DNA from: Nematopogon swammerdamellus
Lineage: Eukaryota; Arthropoda; Insecta; Lepidoptera; Adelidae
Assembly (NCBI GenBank): GCA_946902875.1
Contig: OX336345.1
Coordinates: forward strand, 20,181,395-20,245,394
Length of the DNA: 64,000 nucleotides
Direction: 5' to 3'
Under the pieces are notes generated by a model. That model was not told the DNA's origin. It searched no databases and saw only the letters and a list, made by a program, of their open reading frames with translations. The position numbers were made by a program, and so were the translations under genes. Below are positions 17,953 through 27,503 of this stretch, in pieces (the stretch's first letter is position 1; the number at the start of each line of letters is the position of its first letter).

Positions 17953-20676
17953 TTAATTTCCTTTATGTTTTTCTTTTTTTTTGTCAAGCTTTTTGTCAAG
18001 TGTCAAATTATTTTTGGAAATATTTTCACCTCTCGTTTTATAGATATTTTGAGGTTGTGTCATGCTACACCGCAAGTGGGCGACAGGATTCATCAAACAT
18101 GTTTTTCCTTCCGTTTTTATGTTATTCCATGACACTACTTTTTCATTTTTTTCTTTTGCTACTAACTGTTTTTTCGTTACATTAGTTTCTTTTTTAATTG
18201 CATCTTTCTGCTCAATGAGTTTTACATTAGGCCTCAGCTTAGATATTTTATTATGCATGATGTGTTTTGGTTTTAGAGGTCTTGAATTGTTAAATTTAGA
18301 TATATTTATTTGGGAATTTGATGTTAAATTCATATCACTGCTTTCGAATGTCTTAATATCTCTTGGGTTGTTAAATTTATTTGTTGTATTTTTTCGGGAG
18401 TTTGATGTTTTATTGAAATCACTACTTTCCAATCTCTTAATATTTAATGGTTTATTAAATGACGGTGTATTCGTCTGACTTTTTTCCGTAAATGTTTCCA
18501 GTTTTTGTGTACTAATTGATTTGTTTATGCATGACGGTGTATTCGTCTGTTGGCTTTTTTCCGTAAATGTTTCCAGTTTTTGTGTACAAATTGATTTGTT
18601 TATGCTTATTTCTTCACATTTATTATTTTTTTCGGATTGGTTTACACAGTCATTGCAATACGACACAGATGTATATTTTTTTAAAAAATTATTTGTTTGC
18701 CTAGATGCAAAAAACATTTCTTCAAATTTTATTTCCTCATCAATTGCACTTATTATTGGTAGTAGATCTGAAGTTTTAAAATTGGTAGCTGTTATTACTT
18801 TAACATCGTTAAATTCTTCAGTTCCTTCTTCATAATGCAGAATATCTTTTTCTTTTCCGTCTCTAAAATCTGACAAACATTGATCTTCTATTTTTTCATC
18901 AGATGTCACAAAATTATGCAAATCGTAGTTATCAAATGCTTGTTTATCATCTTCATAATCCCGGCTGCTGCGTAAGCTCACTTCATCACCTCTTATGTGA
19001 ATTGATTTTGCGTCTACACTTTCAACAGTCAATACTTTTGTTAATTTATAAACACTCTTACATAGCAAATGTGAATCTCTTGATGCTTTCGCGTTTCTTT
19101 GGATACAGACATTGTGTGTCCTAGCGACCGTTTGTGCTGCAAATGAATTTGTATTCTGCTTTGAAAAACGAGCAGTCTTCTTGGCAGAAACTTTTTCAAC
19201 GCCATTCTCATCATCTGAACCCTCGGGTGGCTCTCTTTCTTTCGAACATACTTCACAAATGCAAGAGTCACAGGTGCATGGATTTACATTACTTTCATCG
19301 TGACAATCGCATTCAACTTCCACATTACTTAGGTCCATACTATTTAGATCTCTTCTTCGGCAAATAATGCATTCACTAGGACAGCAATCACAATTATAAT
19401 TTTCTGATTCATTTACTACATTATCGTCAGTTGTAGTACTATTTTCTGATTCATTCATTACATTATCATCAGTCGTAGTATTAGTTTCAGACATGAATTT
19501 GAAAATCACACTCGCTACTTTAGCTTTACTCGTCGTTTTATTTACAGATTCATTCGCTACATTATCGTCAGGCGTAGTTTTAGTTTCTGATTCATTCAAT
19601 ACATTATCATCAGTTGTAGCTTTGTTTTCTGATTCTTTTAATACATAGTTGTTGTTTGTAGAGTGGTAATAATATGATGACTTATCTCTAAAGGTTGTAA
19701 GATCTTTAGCAAGTGTTTGTACTGGAGAAAAATTTAAGTTAAAGTTCTCTTCACGTTTCTTTCCCTCTTCACTCTTTTTAAATCTTGTAGAATTTAAAGA
19801 TTCATCTTCATTCTTGTTCTTTCTTGTACAATACAAAGAGTCATCATCACAAGACAATGCACAAGATAATTGGCAAATACGGCATTTGCACGGATTACAC
19901 TTGCATTCTGGGCGAGAAATGGGTTTACAAAACTTGCATTCGCACGGATTACAGTGACAATGGTAGTTGACATGAGGAGTGAACCCTTTTTGAGTCTGTG
20001 CTTCCTCTGATTTCGGCAGCACAATTTTTACTTTGAGTATAGTCTTGTTGCAACTAAGGCAGTCGCAGGGGCTACAGACACAGATGTCCGGTTGTCTCTT
20101 CACGGTGCTGAAAAATCTCTCCTTTGATATACATTTCACGGACTTCTCTTTTGTTGGAACGGAAGGACGCACTACCTCAATTGAATCTGAACTATTCATA
20201 CGCTCAAAGCATTCGCAAACTTCGCAAGCGCATGGCGGCTCCTGCTTCACAGGTGTGGCAAGACTGTGTGGCAAGTTCAGCTTCTTTCCGGAAAAACAGT
20301 TGCATGAACTGCAATCGCAGTCTCTGTATATCCTCTTTATGCGTCTTATGAGGTTATGTTTGTCTATATGCTTACTGTTTAACGCACGGTTAAGTAAACG
20401 CTGTGCTATTTCAGTGTCGATATAGTCAGTATTTGAATTCTCTACCATCGACGCTCCTGAGTTTATCTTCGAATTTCTGTTGCAAATCTCTTTCCCGTTC
20501 GTGCAATAAGCAATAAAGGTATTTGAATAAACATATTGCTCAATCAATGCCCAGTCAAGGGAATGATGGATATATTCTTCATAAGATCTTCGTGGTTTTT
20601 TATAAATTTCTTTGCTTCTACATAATATGCTTCCCTTACGGTGACCTGTACCGGGTTTTCTACGGGAATGCTCCAT
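17953..20676 (-). CDS. Cysteine-motif repeat protein, 907 aa, unknown function
   Basis: One uninterrupted frame from ATG (20,676) to TAA (17,953). The first third carries a recurring C-x-C-x2-C-x-C unit, often extended by x2-C: about residues 120-127 (CDCSSCNC), 149-156, 199-209 (CVCSPCDCLSC), 240-250 (CHCNPCECKFC), 258-268, 429-439 and 456-477. Between the last groups lie five copies of NESE-x-TTTDDNV-like repeats (349-427). Near 700-750 is a pair of NKSISTQKLETFTEKSQ repeats, then three Asn/Ser-rich units ending in a lysine-rich tail. There is no signal peptide or membrane segment. The cysteine units look metal-binding, but I know no family with this layout. It differs in character from the transposon frames around it, and an AATAAA follows. 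I take it as a host gene or a large exon; introns upstream cannot be excluded. Confidence 0.7.
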   Translation of the reverse strand: MEHSRRKPGTGHRKGSILCRSKEIYKKPRRSYEEYIHHSLDWALIEQYVYSNTFIAYCTNGKEICNRNSKINSGASMVENSNTDYIDTEIAQRLLNRALNSKHIDKHNLIRRIKRIYRDCDCSSCNCFSGKKLNLPHSLATPVKQEPPCACEVCECFERMNSSDSIEVVRPSVPTKEKSVKCISKERFFSTVKRQPDICVCSPCDCLSCNKTILKVKIVLPKSEEAQTQKGFTPHVNYHCHCNPCECKFCKPISRPECKCNPCKCRICQLSCALSCDDDSLYCTRKNKNEDESLNSTRFKKSEEGKKREENFNLNFSPVQTLAKDLTTFRDKSSYYYHSTNNNYVLKESENKATTDDNVLNESETKTTPDDNVANESVNKTTSKAKVASVIFKFMSETNTTTDDNVMNESENSTTTDDNVVNESENYNCDCCPSECIICRRRDLNSMDLSNVEVECDCHDESNVNPCTCDSCICEVCSKEREPPEGSDDENGVEKVSAKKTARFSKQNTNSFAAQTVARTHNVCIQRNAKASRDSHLLCKSVYKLTKVLTVESVDAKSIHIRGDEVSLRSSRDYEDDKQAFDNYDLHNFVTSDEKIEDQCLSDFRDGKEKDILHYEEGTEEFNDVKVITATNFKTSDLLPIISAIDEEIKFEEMFFASRQTNNFLKKYTSVSYCNDCVNQSEKNNKCEEISINKSICTQKLETFTEKSQQTNTPSCINKSISTQKLETFTEKSQTNTPSFNKPLNIKRLESSDFNKTSNSRKNTTNKFNNPRDIKTFESSDMNLTSNSQINISKFNNSRPLKPKHIMHNKISKLRPNVKLIEQKDAIKKETNVTKKQLVAKEKNEKVVSWNNIKTEGKTCLMNPVAHLRCSMTQPQNIYKTRGENISKNNLTLDKKLDKKKEKHKGN

Positions 20677-20934
20677 AATGAATTTACAGTCTTCTTAGAA
20701 AGTTATAGGCTTTACTTGTAGTTGGCTTTTTGTTTTGAATGGTTTATGCTCTAAGGAATGTATGAATGGGTTGTGCTCCGGTTTTTCCCCCTCCTTATTA
20801 GCTTTGGTTTGGTTTTTCAATGTGGAATTGGAGGGTAGAGGTGGAAGAATAAATTTGAGTTTTTTTTTAGAAAATGACAGAGTTTACATCTTGCCGCTTA
20901 ATTTGTGTTGTGAAATTGTTTACGCCCTAAGGAA

Positions 20935-21142
20935 TTAATTCATTCTTTTGTGTCCCTTCCCCTTCTGAGGTTTCAAAAGGTCGTGGGTTTTGCTTGTGGA
21001 CGGCCGTAAATCGGTTGATTTACGAGGTGGGCGAATGAACTGGTCGAGGCTGGCTCGCAAAGCCACGTTGGAGAGCAGGATGCTGCTCAGGTACCTTGAC
21101 ACTTCTGAGTCGTACATCAGATTCTCTCGGAACATTTGGTAG
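20935..21142 (-). CDS. Probable terminal exon of an unidentified gene
   Basis: The minus strand has the acceptor TTTTATTTGCAG (AG at 21,144-21,143), then an open frame YQMFRENLMYDSEVSRYLSS ... KGKGHKRMN ending in TAA at 20,935-20,937. The frame also extends upstream of the acceptor to an ATG at 21,252, but that part is less gene-like. It lies 258 bp upstream of the 907-codon ORF on the same strand and could be part of the same locus. No domain recognised. Confidence 0.45.
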
Positions 21143-21604
21143 CTGCAAATAAAATTAAGTGGATGGGTACACGTGTTATAGCTCACAAGGTAGGCCGACG
21201 CTCTCGTGCTTAAGCACACAAAATTAAATGCGCATGCGCATTCTGAACACAACTAAGTTATAAAACTAACCCGATTTTGTGAGATAAAACACCTGTGAGT
21301 ACCTAATTGACGCTAGCTAAAGTTTCACTAGTGGGTACTGGGCAGGGTTGCATCCCTATACGCTGGACTCACCGCGAATGCGTACAAATTGGTTCTGCAG
21401 GTATTTAGTCCACAGAACTGGTTAAGCCCACATATTTCCCCCCAAGTACAGTCTCGGGTCCTTCAAGAGAGGCGTGACCTTATGGGTGGCTCAAGCTTAT
21501 TATTTTAGGATAATTGAACGTAGAAATTGTTTGTAAATAGACATACAGGGATTGATGTAGGATGCATTAGAAGGAACCACAGATAAGATCAACAATCTGC
21601 TATA
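21143..21604. other. No gene recognised
   Basis: Mixed sequence without a recognised element. Confidence 0.4.
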
Positions 21605-21775
21605 GGGGTCAGTCACGCGTCGTCGCAAGCTTCCACTTAGGACAAATCGATCCTGTAAATCCTTTATTTACAGGATTGCCAACATGTGGAATGCACTCCC
21701 ACCTGCATCCTTTCCTCTAATGCAGGTACAGTCTGGAATCCTTCAAACATAATGTGAAGATGCACCTAGCCGGCC
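21605..21775 (+). pseudogene. 3' end of a non-LTR retrotransposon ORF
   Basis: The plus strand codes RIANMWNALPPASFPLMQVQ, the RTARMWNSLP-type C-terminal block of many insect non-LTR RT proteins, and ends at a TGA soon after. The remainder of the element is absent. Confidence 0.6.
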
Positions 21776-22117
21776 GACATGGTATTCGCACCCCCCGTAT
21801 ATATCCTAATGCCCGTGGGCGCCGTTGGACTACACCTCTGCGTTAGTCGGGCGTGGGCCATATGTCGTGTTTCCCATAAATAAAAAGTAATGGCTGCACA
21901 GGCAATCAAGAGCATTCTGTATGGGAACACTGTCGCCAAAGTTCCTACCAATCAACTAGACGCACGCAGCGCTTAGTGGCCATTCAGCGAACGCATATTA
22001 ACATCGACAGCCAATGAGAGCGAGCACATAATATGTCGACATCCTTTGCTTTATGTGGCACTAGCTGAGCCCGCGGCTCCGCTCGCGTGAAATTCGTATT
22101 TCAAAGAAGACAACAAG

Positions 22118-23045
22118 TAACTAAGAGCGAGGCCGAAGGCCGAGCTGCGTTCAGGAAGACTATAAACCTTCTTGAAGAAAGGAAGTAACAAAGGGCGAGG
22201 CCGAAGGCCGAGCTGCGTTCAGGAAGACGATAAACCTTATCTAAGAAAGTAAGTAATGAAGGGCGCGGCCGAAGGCCGAGCTACATTCAGGAAGACCATA
22301 AACCTTCTCGAAGAAAGTAAGCAACTGAGGGCGAGGCCGAAGGCTGAGCTGCGTTCAGGAAGACTATAAACCTTCTCGAAGAAATTAAGTAACAAAGGGC
22401 GAGGCCGAAGGCCCAGCTGCGTTCAGGAAGACTATAAACCTTCTCGAAGAAAGTAAGTAACTGCGGGCGAGGCCGAAGGCCGAACTGCGTTCAGGAAAAC
22501 CATAAACCTTCTCGAAGAAAGTAAGTAACAAAGGGTGAGGCCGAAGGCCGAGCTGCGTTCAGTAAGACGATAAACTTTCTCGAAGAAAGTCAGTATCTGA
22601 GGGCGAGGCCGAAGGCGGAGCTACGTTCAGGAAAACCATTAACCTTCTCAAAGAAAGTAAGTAACTGAGGGCGAGGCCGAAGGCCGAGCTGCGTTCAGGA
22701 AGACTTAAAACCTTCACAAAGAAAGTAAGTAACAAAGGGCGAGGCCGAAGGAAAAGCTGCGTTCAGGAAGACTATAAACTTTCTCAAAGAAAGTAAGTAA
22801 CTGAGGGCGAGGCCGAAGGCCGAGCTACGTTCAGGAAAACCATAAACCTTCTCAAAGAAAGTAAGTAACTGAGGGCGAGGCCGAAGGTCGGGCTGCGTTC
22901 AGGAAGACTATAAACCATCTCGGTGAAAGTAAGTATAAACTATGGGTGAGGCCGAAGGCCGAGCTGCGTTCAGGAAGAGGAAAAACCTTCTCGATGAAAG
23001 TAAGTAACGAAGTAACGAAAGAACGTAACTAAGGGCAAGGCCACT
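22118..23045 (+). repeat. 68-bp minisatellite, about 13 units
   Basis: The unit is GAGGCCGAAGGCCGAGCTGC, GTTCAGGAAGACTATAAACC, TTCTCGAAGAAAGTAAGTAA, CTGAGGGC. Copies start near 22,132, 22,200, 22,267, 22,335, 22,403, 22,470, 22,539, 22,607, 22,673, 22,742, 22,810, 22,879 and 22,952, with decaying ends. Spacing is mostly 67-69 bp. The block is joined on its left to a CCCGCGGCTCCGCTCGCGTG repeat (22,069-22,095). Confidence 0.95.
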
Positions 23046-23744
23046 GTCACGCCAAATCCCCCCACCCCCACCTTAAATGTGAAACCCTGAAATACTTAAT
23101 TATTTATTTATGATGAGTAGCTAGAATTATGATTTTTAAGGTCCTACCTTTAAAAAAACCGATACTCCTATACAATTTTTAACCCACCGTTCCCCCCTTA
23201 AAATGTGAAAATCCCTAAACCCTGAAACACGTCGTTATTTATTTGTTGCTAGATCAGTCAGGACAAACAGTTTTATAAGTATAGATTAGTAGGTACTCGT
23301 ATATTGATTTGCGTTTAAACCGAGTTTCCGCGAGCGAAGCCGAGGGCAAAAGCTTGTATTGTATATCTATATAGCACTAGCGTAGTGATTTGATAAAACT
23401 TAACAAATCGCCGATACATACATACATACATTCAAACAGACGATTCCTTTTATAAGAAGTATAGCTAGAGATAGAGAAAAGAAGATAGAGATTAAATTAT
23501 CCTACCTCCCCCCCACCCCCCCCCCCCTACCTCAACCCCCTCTTCAAAACCACCCCCAGTACGAATAAAATTATTTAAAATAATTTAAAATCCTAATATC
23601 TAATTTTAAAATCATCATTTTAATTTAAGGGTTGATTTATCAAAAACGCTGCAACACGTAATTGTTTATTTCATACCAAAAGACTAAATATGAATTGTTA
23701 TATCCCTAACTTGAGAAATGCTGGGTTCCCCATACTAGTCCGGA

Positions 23745-23919
23745 CCGGACGTTAGGTCAATCAAGCTTTCATTTTGTGATGCAAGTATGAAACTTCGCAC
23801 ATCGATTCTTGGGTCCTAGTACTTGCGATCCGAGATGGTAGCCACCTTGGTAAGTCGTGACTACCCCCTGTTTTGGTTGGTTGAAAGGGGCAAATTGATT
23901 AATTTAAGGGAGTTCGTTC
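23745..23919 (+). repeat. ~175-bp repeat unit, left portion (interrupted by the P-like element)
   Basis: The unit has ATTTTGTGATGCAAGTATGA, TCGATTCTTGGGTCCTAGTA, GCGATCCGAGATGGTAGCCA and GGGAGTTCGTTCGG. It continues after the P-like element at 27,504. Other copies are at 28,065-28,245 and, inverted, at 33,885-34,235. Confidence 0.85.
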
Positions 23920-24108
23920 GGTCAAACCAAAGAGTTTGTATTACGTCGCTGCGCTCCTTTATAGAGAGAATGTGAGCGTTGGTGAGGTGAAGCTTCGTTG
24001 GTGAGGGCCACGAAGCGCGTTCGGGTCCGATCGACAGTCATCGGCCGTGCTTCGTCGCGCGATGCAGAGGGATCAATTTCTTAGTTTTATTCCTAAAATT
24101 CAGCCAAA

Positions 24109-24183
24109 ATGGTCAACTGTTTTAATTTGCAAATCTGACTCAAAGGAGGAGACTGGAATCGTGAATGGTCTAAGATTCCACAG
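24109..24183 (+). pseudogene. THAP domain, exon 1 (frameshifted)
   Basis: ATG at 24,109 (MVNC), then in the next frame CKSDSKEETGIVNGLRFH, the THAP zinc-binding start, ending at donor CACAG|GTAATT (24,184). A one-base shift separates the start codon from the rest. THAP domains bind DNA through a C2CH zinc site; in P elements this is the end-binding module. Confidence 0.7.
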
Positions 24184-24335
24184 GTAATTGGTATTTTGGT
24201 GATATTTTAACCGGGAGCGACGGCGGTGGCGGATTTCCTATAGAACGTGCTAAGTCTAAATAATATTTTTTCCCGAATATTTATATAATAATCCATGTGA
24301 TTACGTAATTAATTTAAGTAGTACTAGCTTTTGCC

Positions 24336-24560
24336 TGCGGCTTCGCTGGCGTGAAGTTCGGATTTAAAAATAAGAAAGTAATTAAGCCCGCCCCCGTACC
24401 TTTTCGGTTTGTATGACAGCCACATCATAGCGTAACCGGAACTGATTTTGTTTAGCCTATCCTATGTCTCGTATAGGTAAATGTGCTTGTACTAAGTTTC
24501 ATCGAATTCGGATGATCGGTTTAAGAGCTATCGTGGAACGTAGATAGTTACATACATACA
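24336..24560 (+). repeat. CTAGCTTTTGCC-type lepidopteran repeat, in the THAP intron
   Basis: It begins ACTAGCTTTTGCCTGCGGCT and contains TTTGTATGACAGCCACATCA and AAGTTTCATCGAATTCGGAT. Ends of the same family are visible at 22,059-22,095, 26,440 and 33,510. Confidence 0.65.
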
Positions 24561-24919
24561 GAAAATAGTTCTAAAAATCGTCAATTTAGTTTTAGTATCA
24601 TACATAGAGTCTACAAACGCAATATCTCATAAAATAAAGTAACTTACTCCATGGCCATCCCTTACAGATTTATTATTAGTATTCATGATAAAGTTCCAAA
24701 ATAGGAGGCAGATATGATCTTTCGTGTATTTTTTTTTAAAACCAAGTAAAAGTCAATACTCTATGGAAGGACTTTAGAGCTCGGTTACTTTATTAAACGA
24801 CGCATGTTCGTTCACGTAGGTATCTTATCTTATGAAGCATTTATTTTTTTCAAAAAATGGCCGCCATTTCGAAACGAATGGAATGAGCTTAACGTAAATC
24901 ACGCATATACCTACCTTCG

Positions 24920-25258
24920 TTCTTAAGCAACCCTGAGCGCGGTCAGTACTTGGAAAGGGTGACCGCTCGACCGTTGGAGCTGACCGTGGTTCGGATTCCA
25001 CGTTAACCTGTAGGCCCCTTCTCTTCATACCTTACTAGGTGGTAGGGTTTATCCCGGCCGGGTTGGTAACACCGCTCTGACGAAACGTCGGTCGAAACGG
25101 CTATGTAAATAGTTCGTGTTTTCCGAGCAGTTCAGTGTAGCTGACATGAAATGAAGGGAAGCACCGACATGGCACCTAGCTCACCGGGTGTTATGGGCTG
25201 ACATCACGGATGTTGTAGGTGATGTAGGTAGCCAACCGTGTCAGATTCCATAAAAAAA
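24920..25258 (+). mobile_element. Composite 5S/tRNA-headed SINE nested in the P-like element
   Basis: It starts in the 5S-like block (TTAAGCAACCCTGAGCGCGG, CAGTACTTGG, GGGTGACCGC), followed by the B-box-like GGTTCGGATTCC, the shared body (CTAGGTGGTAGGGTTTATCC, GGCTATGTAAATAGTTCGTG, ATCACGGATGTTGTAGGTGA) and a short A run. It lacks the A-box-like 5' end seen in the 4.4-kb and 31-kb copies. Confidence 0.8.
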
Positions 25259-25362
25259 CGCCCAAATATGGACTATTTAGTATGTATACTGGTTTCCGAG
25301 TAATTTTGTTTAGTGAAAGATGGCAATTAGGTAATTTTCAATTAGGTACCTTTGGTTTTAAG

Positions 25363-25613
25363 GATTCCCAAAAATCCTGAAAAAATTAAACTGGGAGGCC
25401 GCAATAAAAAGAACAGGAAACACTTACAGCCGTATTTGTTCTCAACATTTTGAAGAAGACTACTTTTATATTGCACCAGATGGAGATAGAAAACTCAAAG
25501 ATCAAGCAATACCAATAGTCCAATCAACGAATGGCCCAAAAGGAGGTGTAGAGTGCGTGAGCAGGGTCAAAAGCGATTTCTTCAGAAACCTGTTCGCGGT
25601 GCTTAGGGAGTAA
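25363..25613 (+). pseudogene. THAP domain, exon 2 (frameshifted)
   Basis: After an acceptor TTTTAAG it reads IPKNPEKIKL, then with a frame change at about 25,392 WEAAIKRTGNTYSRICSQHF and EEDYFYIAPDG, the C-x2-H half (CSQH) of the THAP zinc site. It ends in TAA at 25,611. The splice phase joins exon 1 correctly (split AGG codon). An apparent two-base loss sits just before the invariant Trp. Confidence 0.75.
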
Positions 25614-25674
25614 ACATACTAAAAGTCCTGGCGTCTACGAGGTGAGCCAGAGGGAGGGTGGGGGGGAGGGGGGG

Positions 25675-26989
25675 CCAAATAAGGTCCCGCTGTTGGGTTT
25701 TTCGCTGCGATCTCGAAAACAGTGCCCCGTAGAGAAAAATTGTGTTATACCGAATGAAAGCTCATAAAATTCTCTACAACTTTTATTCTATTCACTTTTT
25801 TCGAATTCCGAACCGTTTTCGAGCTACACGCTGAGGAAAAGTGAAAATTTTCGAAAAATTGATTTTTACCTCATATTTCTCATCAAACATTCCTTCATAT
25901 CGTCTAAACTATTCACCTGAGAAAGATATTGTCAAGAAGTTATAGAGAATTTAATTCCCTTTAAAAGTGTGTATACATATGCTAATTTATCTCCTGCCGG
26001 TCAACAGTTGAGGCGGCTCACGGCGAGGTTGAACAGGCTGGGAAGATGTGCTTCCTCAAATAGTATGGGGCACCAGCAAGACAGACCTCCCTCAACCAGT
26101 ACATCTTCCAGTCGTTTATGAGGTCAGTGGCTAATATAAATCCTGAAATTAGCTCGCTCCCACCGACTGAGAGCGCAGGTAAACAGCACGCAGAGGCCCT
26201 TCATCAAGAACCACCCATCACTGAGGATGAAGATGCCATGGATGAAGAACCCTTACCAGGGCCCTCACGTCCAAAGAGGATGAAAACTTCTTGGAAGTAA
26301 AACAATGAATAATTATTAAAATAAAATAAAATTACTTACCTTATAACAAACTTTTATTTATCCCATCAACTATAGGCTACTTACTATCACGCTAAATGGC
26401 TTATGAAGTTAGCAGTGAAGTGAAATATGAGAGCGGGCGGAGCCGCGGGCACAGCTTGTCATCTATAAAATACAATTTTCCATTTTTTCAATTGACATGA
26501 TTTTCATTTACTGCATTTAACGCGCTTTCAAGTGTGACATATTAATAGATGATACATAGGTGTAACAAACGATAGTTGTGACTCAGGAATGACCAAAACA
26601 ACTTTTTCTGAAAATGATGAAATTTCACAAAAATATCTTAAAATTGGTGCAACTGTTGACCGGCTGGAGATAAATTAGCCTATATGTACACACTATTGAA
26701 GGGAATTGAATTATCTATAACTTCTTGTTTGACAATATCTTTCTCAGGTGAATAGTTTAGACGATATGAAGGAATGTTTGATGAAAAATATGAGGTAAAA
26801 ATCAATTTTTCGGAAATTTTCACTTTTCCAAAGCGTGTAGCTCGAAAACGGTTCGGAATTTAAAAAAAGTGAATAGAATAAAAGTTGTAGATAATGTTAT
26901 GAGCTTTCATTCGGTATAAGACAATTTTACTCTACGGGGCACCGTTTTCGAGATCGTAGCGAAAAACCCAAAAGCGGGACCTTATTTGG
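25675..26989. mobile_element. Nested element with ~340-bp inverted arms
   Basis: CCAAATAAGGTCCCGC opens the left arm (25,675-26,012) and its inverse closes the right arm (26,648-26,989). The arms match closely over CGAAAACGGTTCGG, CCTTCATATCGTCTAAACTA and TCTCCTGCCGGTCAACAG with scattered differences. The roughly 630-bp centre is not repeated. No target duplication is visible; a G-rich run abuts the left end. Confidence 0.75.
26050..26300 (+). CDS. Short acidic/proline C-terminal frame inside the nested element
   Basis: A frame open from about 26,065 (after a TAG) reads YGAPARQTSLNQYIFQSF, then MRSVANINPEISSLPPTES and an acidic tail EDEDAMDEEPLPGPSRPKRM, ending at TAA 26,298-26,300. AATAAA-like sequence follows at about 26,320. 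It looks like the C-terminal exon of a captured or element-encoded protein with a KR-rich nuclear-type end. No family recognised. Confidence 0.4.
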
Positions 26990-27503
26990 ATCATAAATTT
27001 TGATTTACAAAACTTTTGTTATGTTGTTTTTTTTCCACTCATTTGTCGTAAATACGAATCTTTCATAATGGCAAGTACCTGAGCGATCGAGCTTTGCTCG
27101 GTGTCTACGCAGATCTATGTAGATGAATAAACTTGAAAAAGTAACATTATCTAAATACAATTAAATTTCGTCGAAATCGTTAGAGCCGTTTCCGAGAAAC
27201 AAATATATACATACAAGTTTAGCTCACTTAAAGTAATAGGATAAAGCAATAAAAGTAAGCACCGTAAGAATTCAATATATTAAGGTACCTACAACCTCAC
27301 TTACAATACAAATTAAATTTTGCAAAATAAGAGATACATTGTTTCTATGCTTGGACGCTTTCCGTTCGCGCATGCCCGAGTAGGAGCCGAACGTCGTTCC
27401 CCTGCCCGCACTACACCCCGCAGCGGGCTTCATTCTTTCTCGTAGCCGTGTGCCCATAGGGTCGCTCTATAAAGGAGCGCAGCGACGTAATACAAACTCT
27501 TTG

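Larger units (their letters stand above)
23928..27503 (+). mobile_element. P-like element with THAP domain, 39-bp inverted ends, 8-bp target duplication
   Basis: The ends CAAAGAGTTTGTATTACGTC... (23,928-23,966) and the exact inverse (27,465-27,503) are 39 bp each. The target duplication GGTCAAAC lies at 23,920-23,927 and 27,504-27,511. Eight-bp duplications and an N-terminal THAP domain are hallmarks of the P superfamily, and GGTCAAAC matches the known Drosophila P target consensus GGCCAGAC at 6 of 8 positions. Inside are two THAP exons, a nested composite SINE, a nested 1.3-kb inverted-repeat element and a repeat of the CTAGCTTTTGCC type. The transposase catalytic part was not found, so this copy is non-autonomous. 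Confidence 0.8.

Noticed and set aside
22118..23045. CRISPR-like array
   Set aside because: Units are contiguous 68-bp repeats without unique spacers, in eukaryotic DNA.
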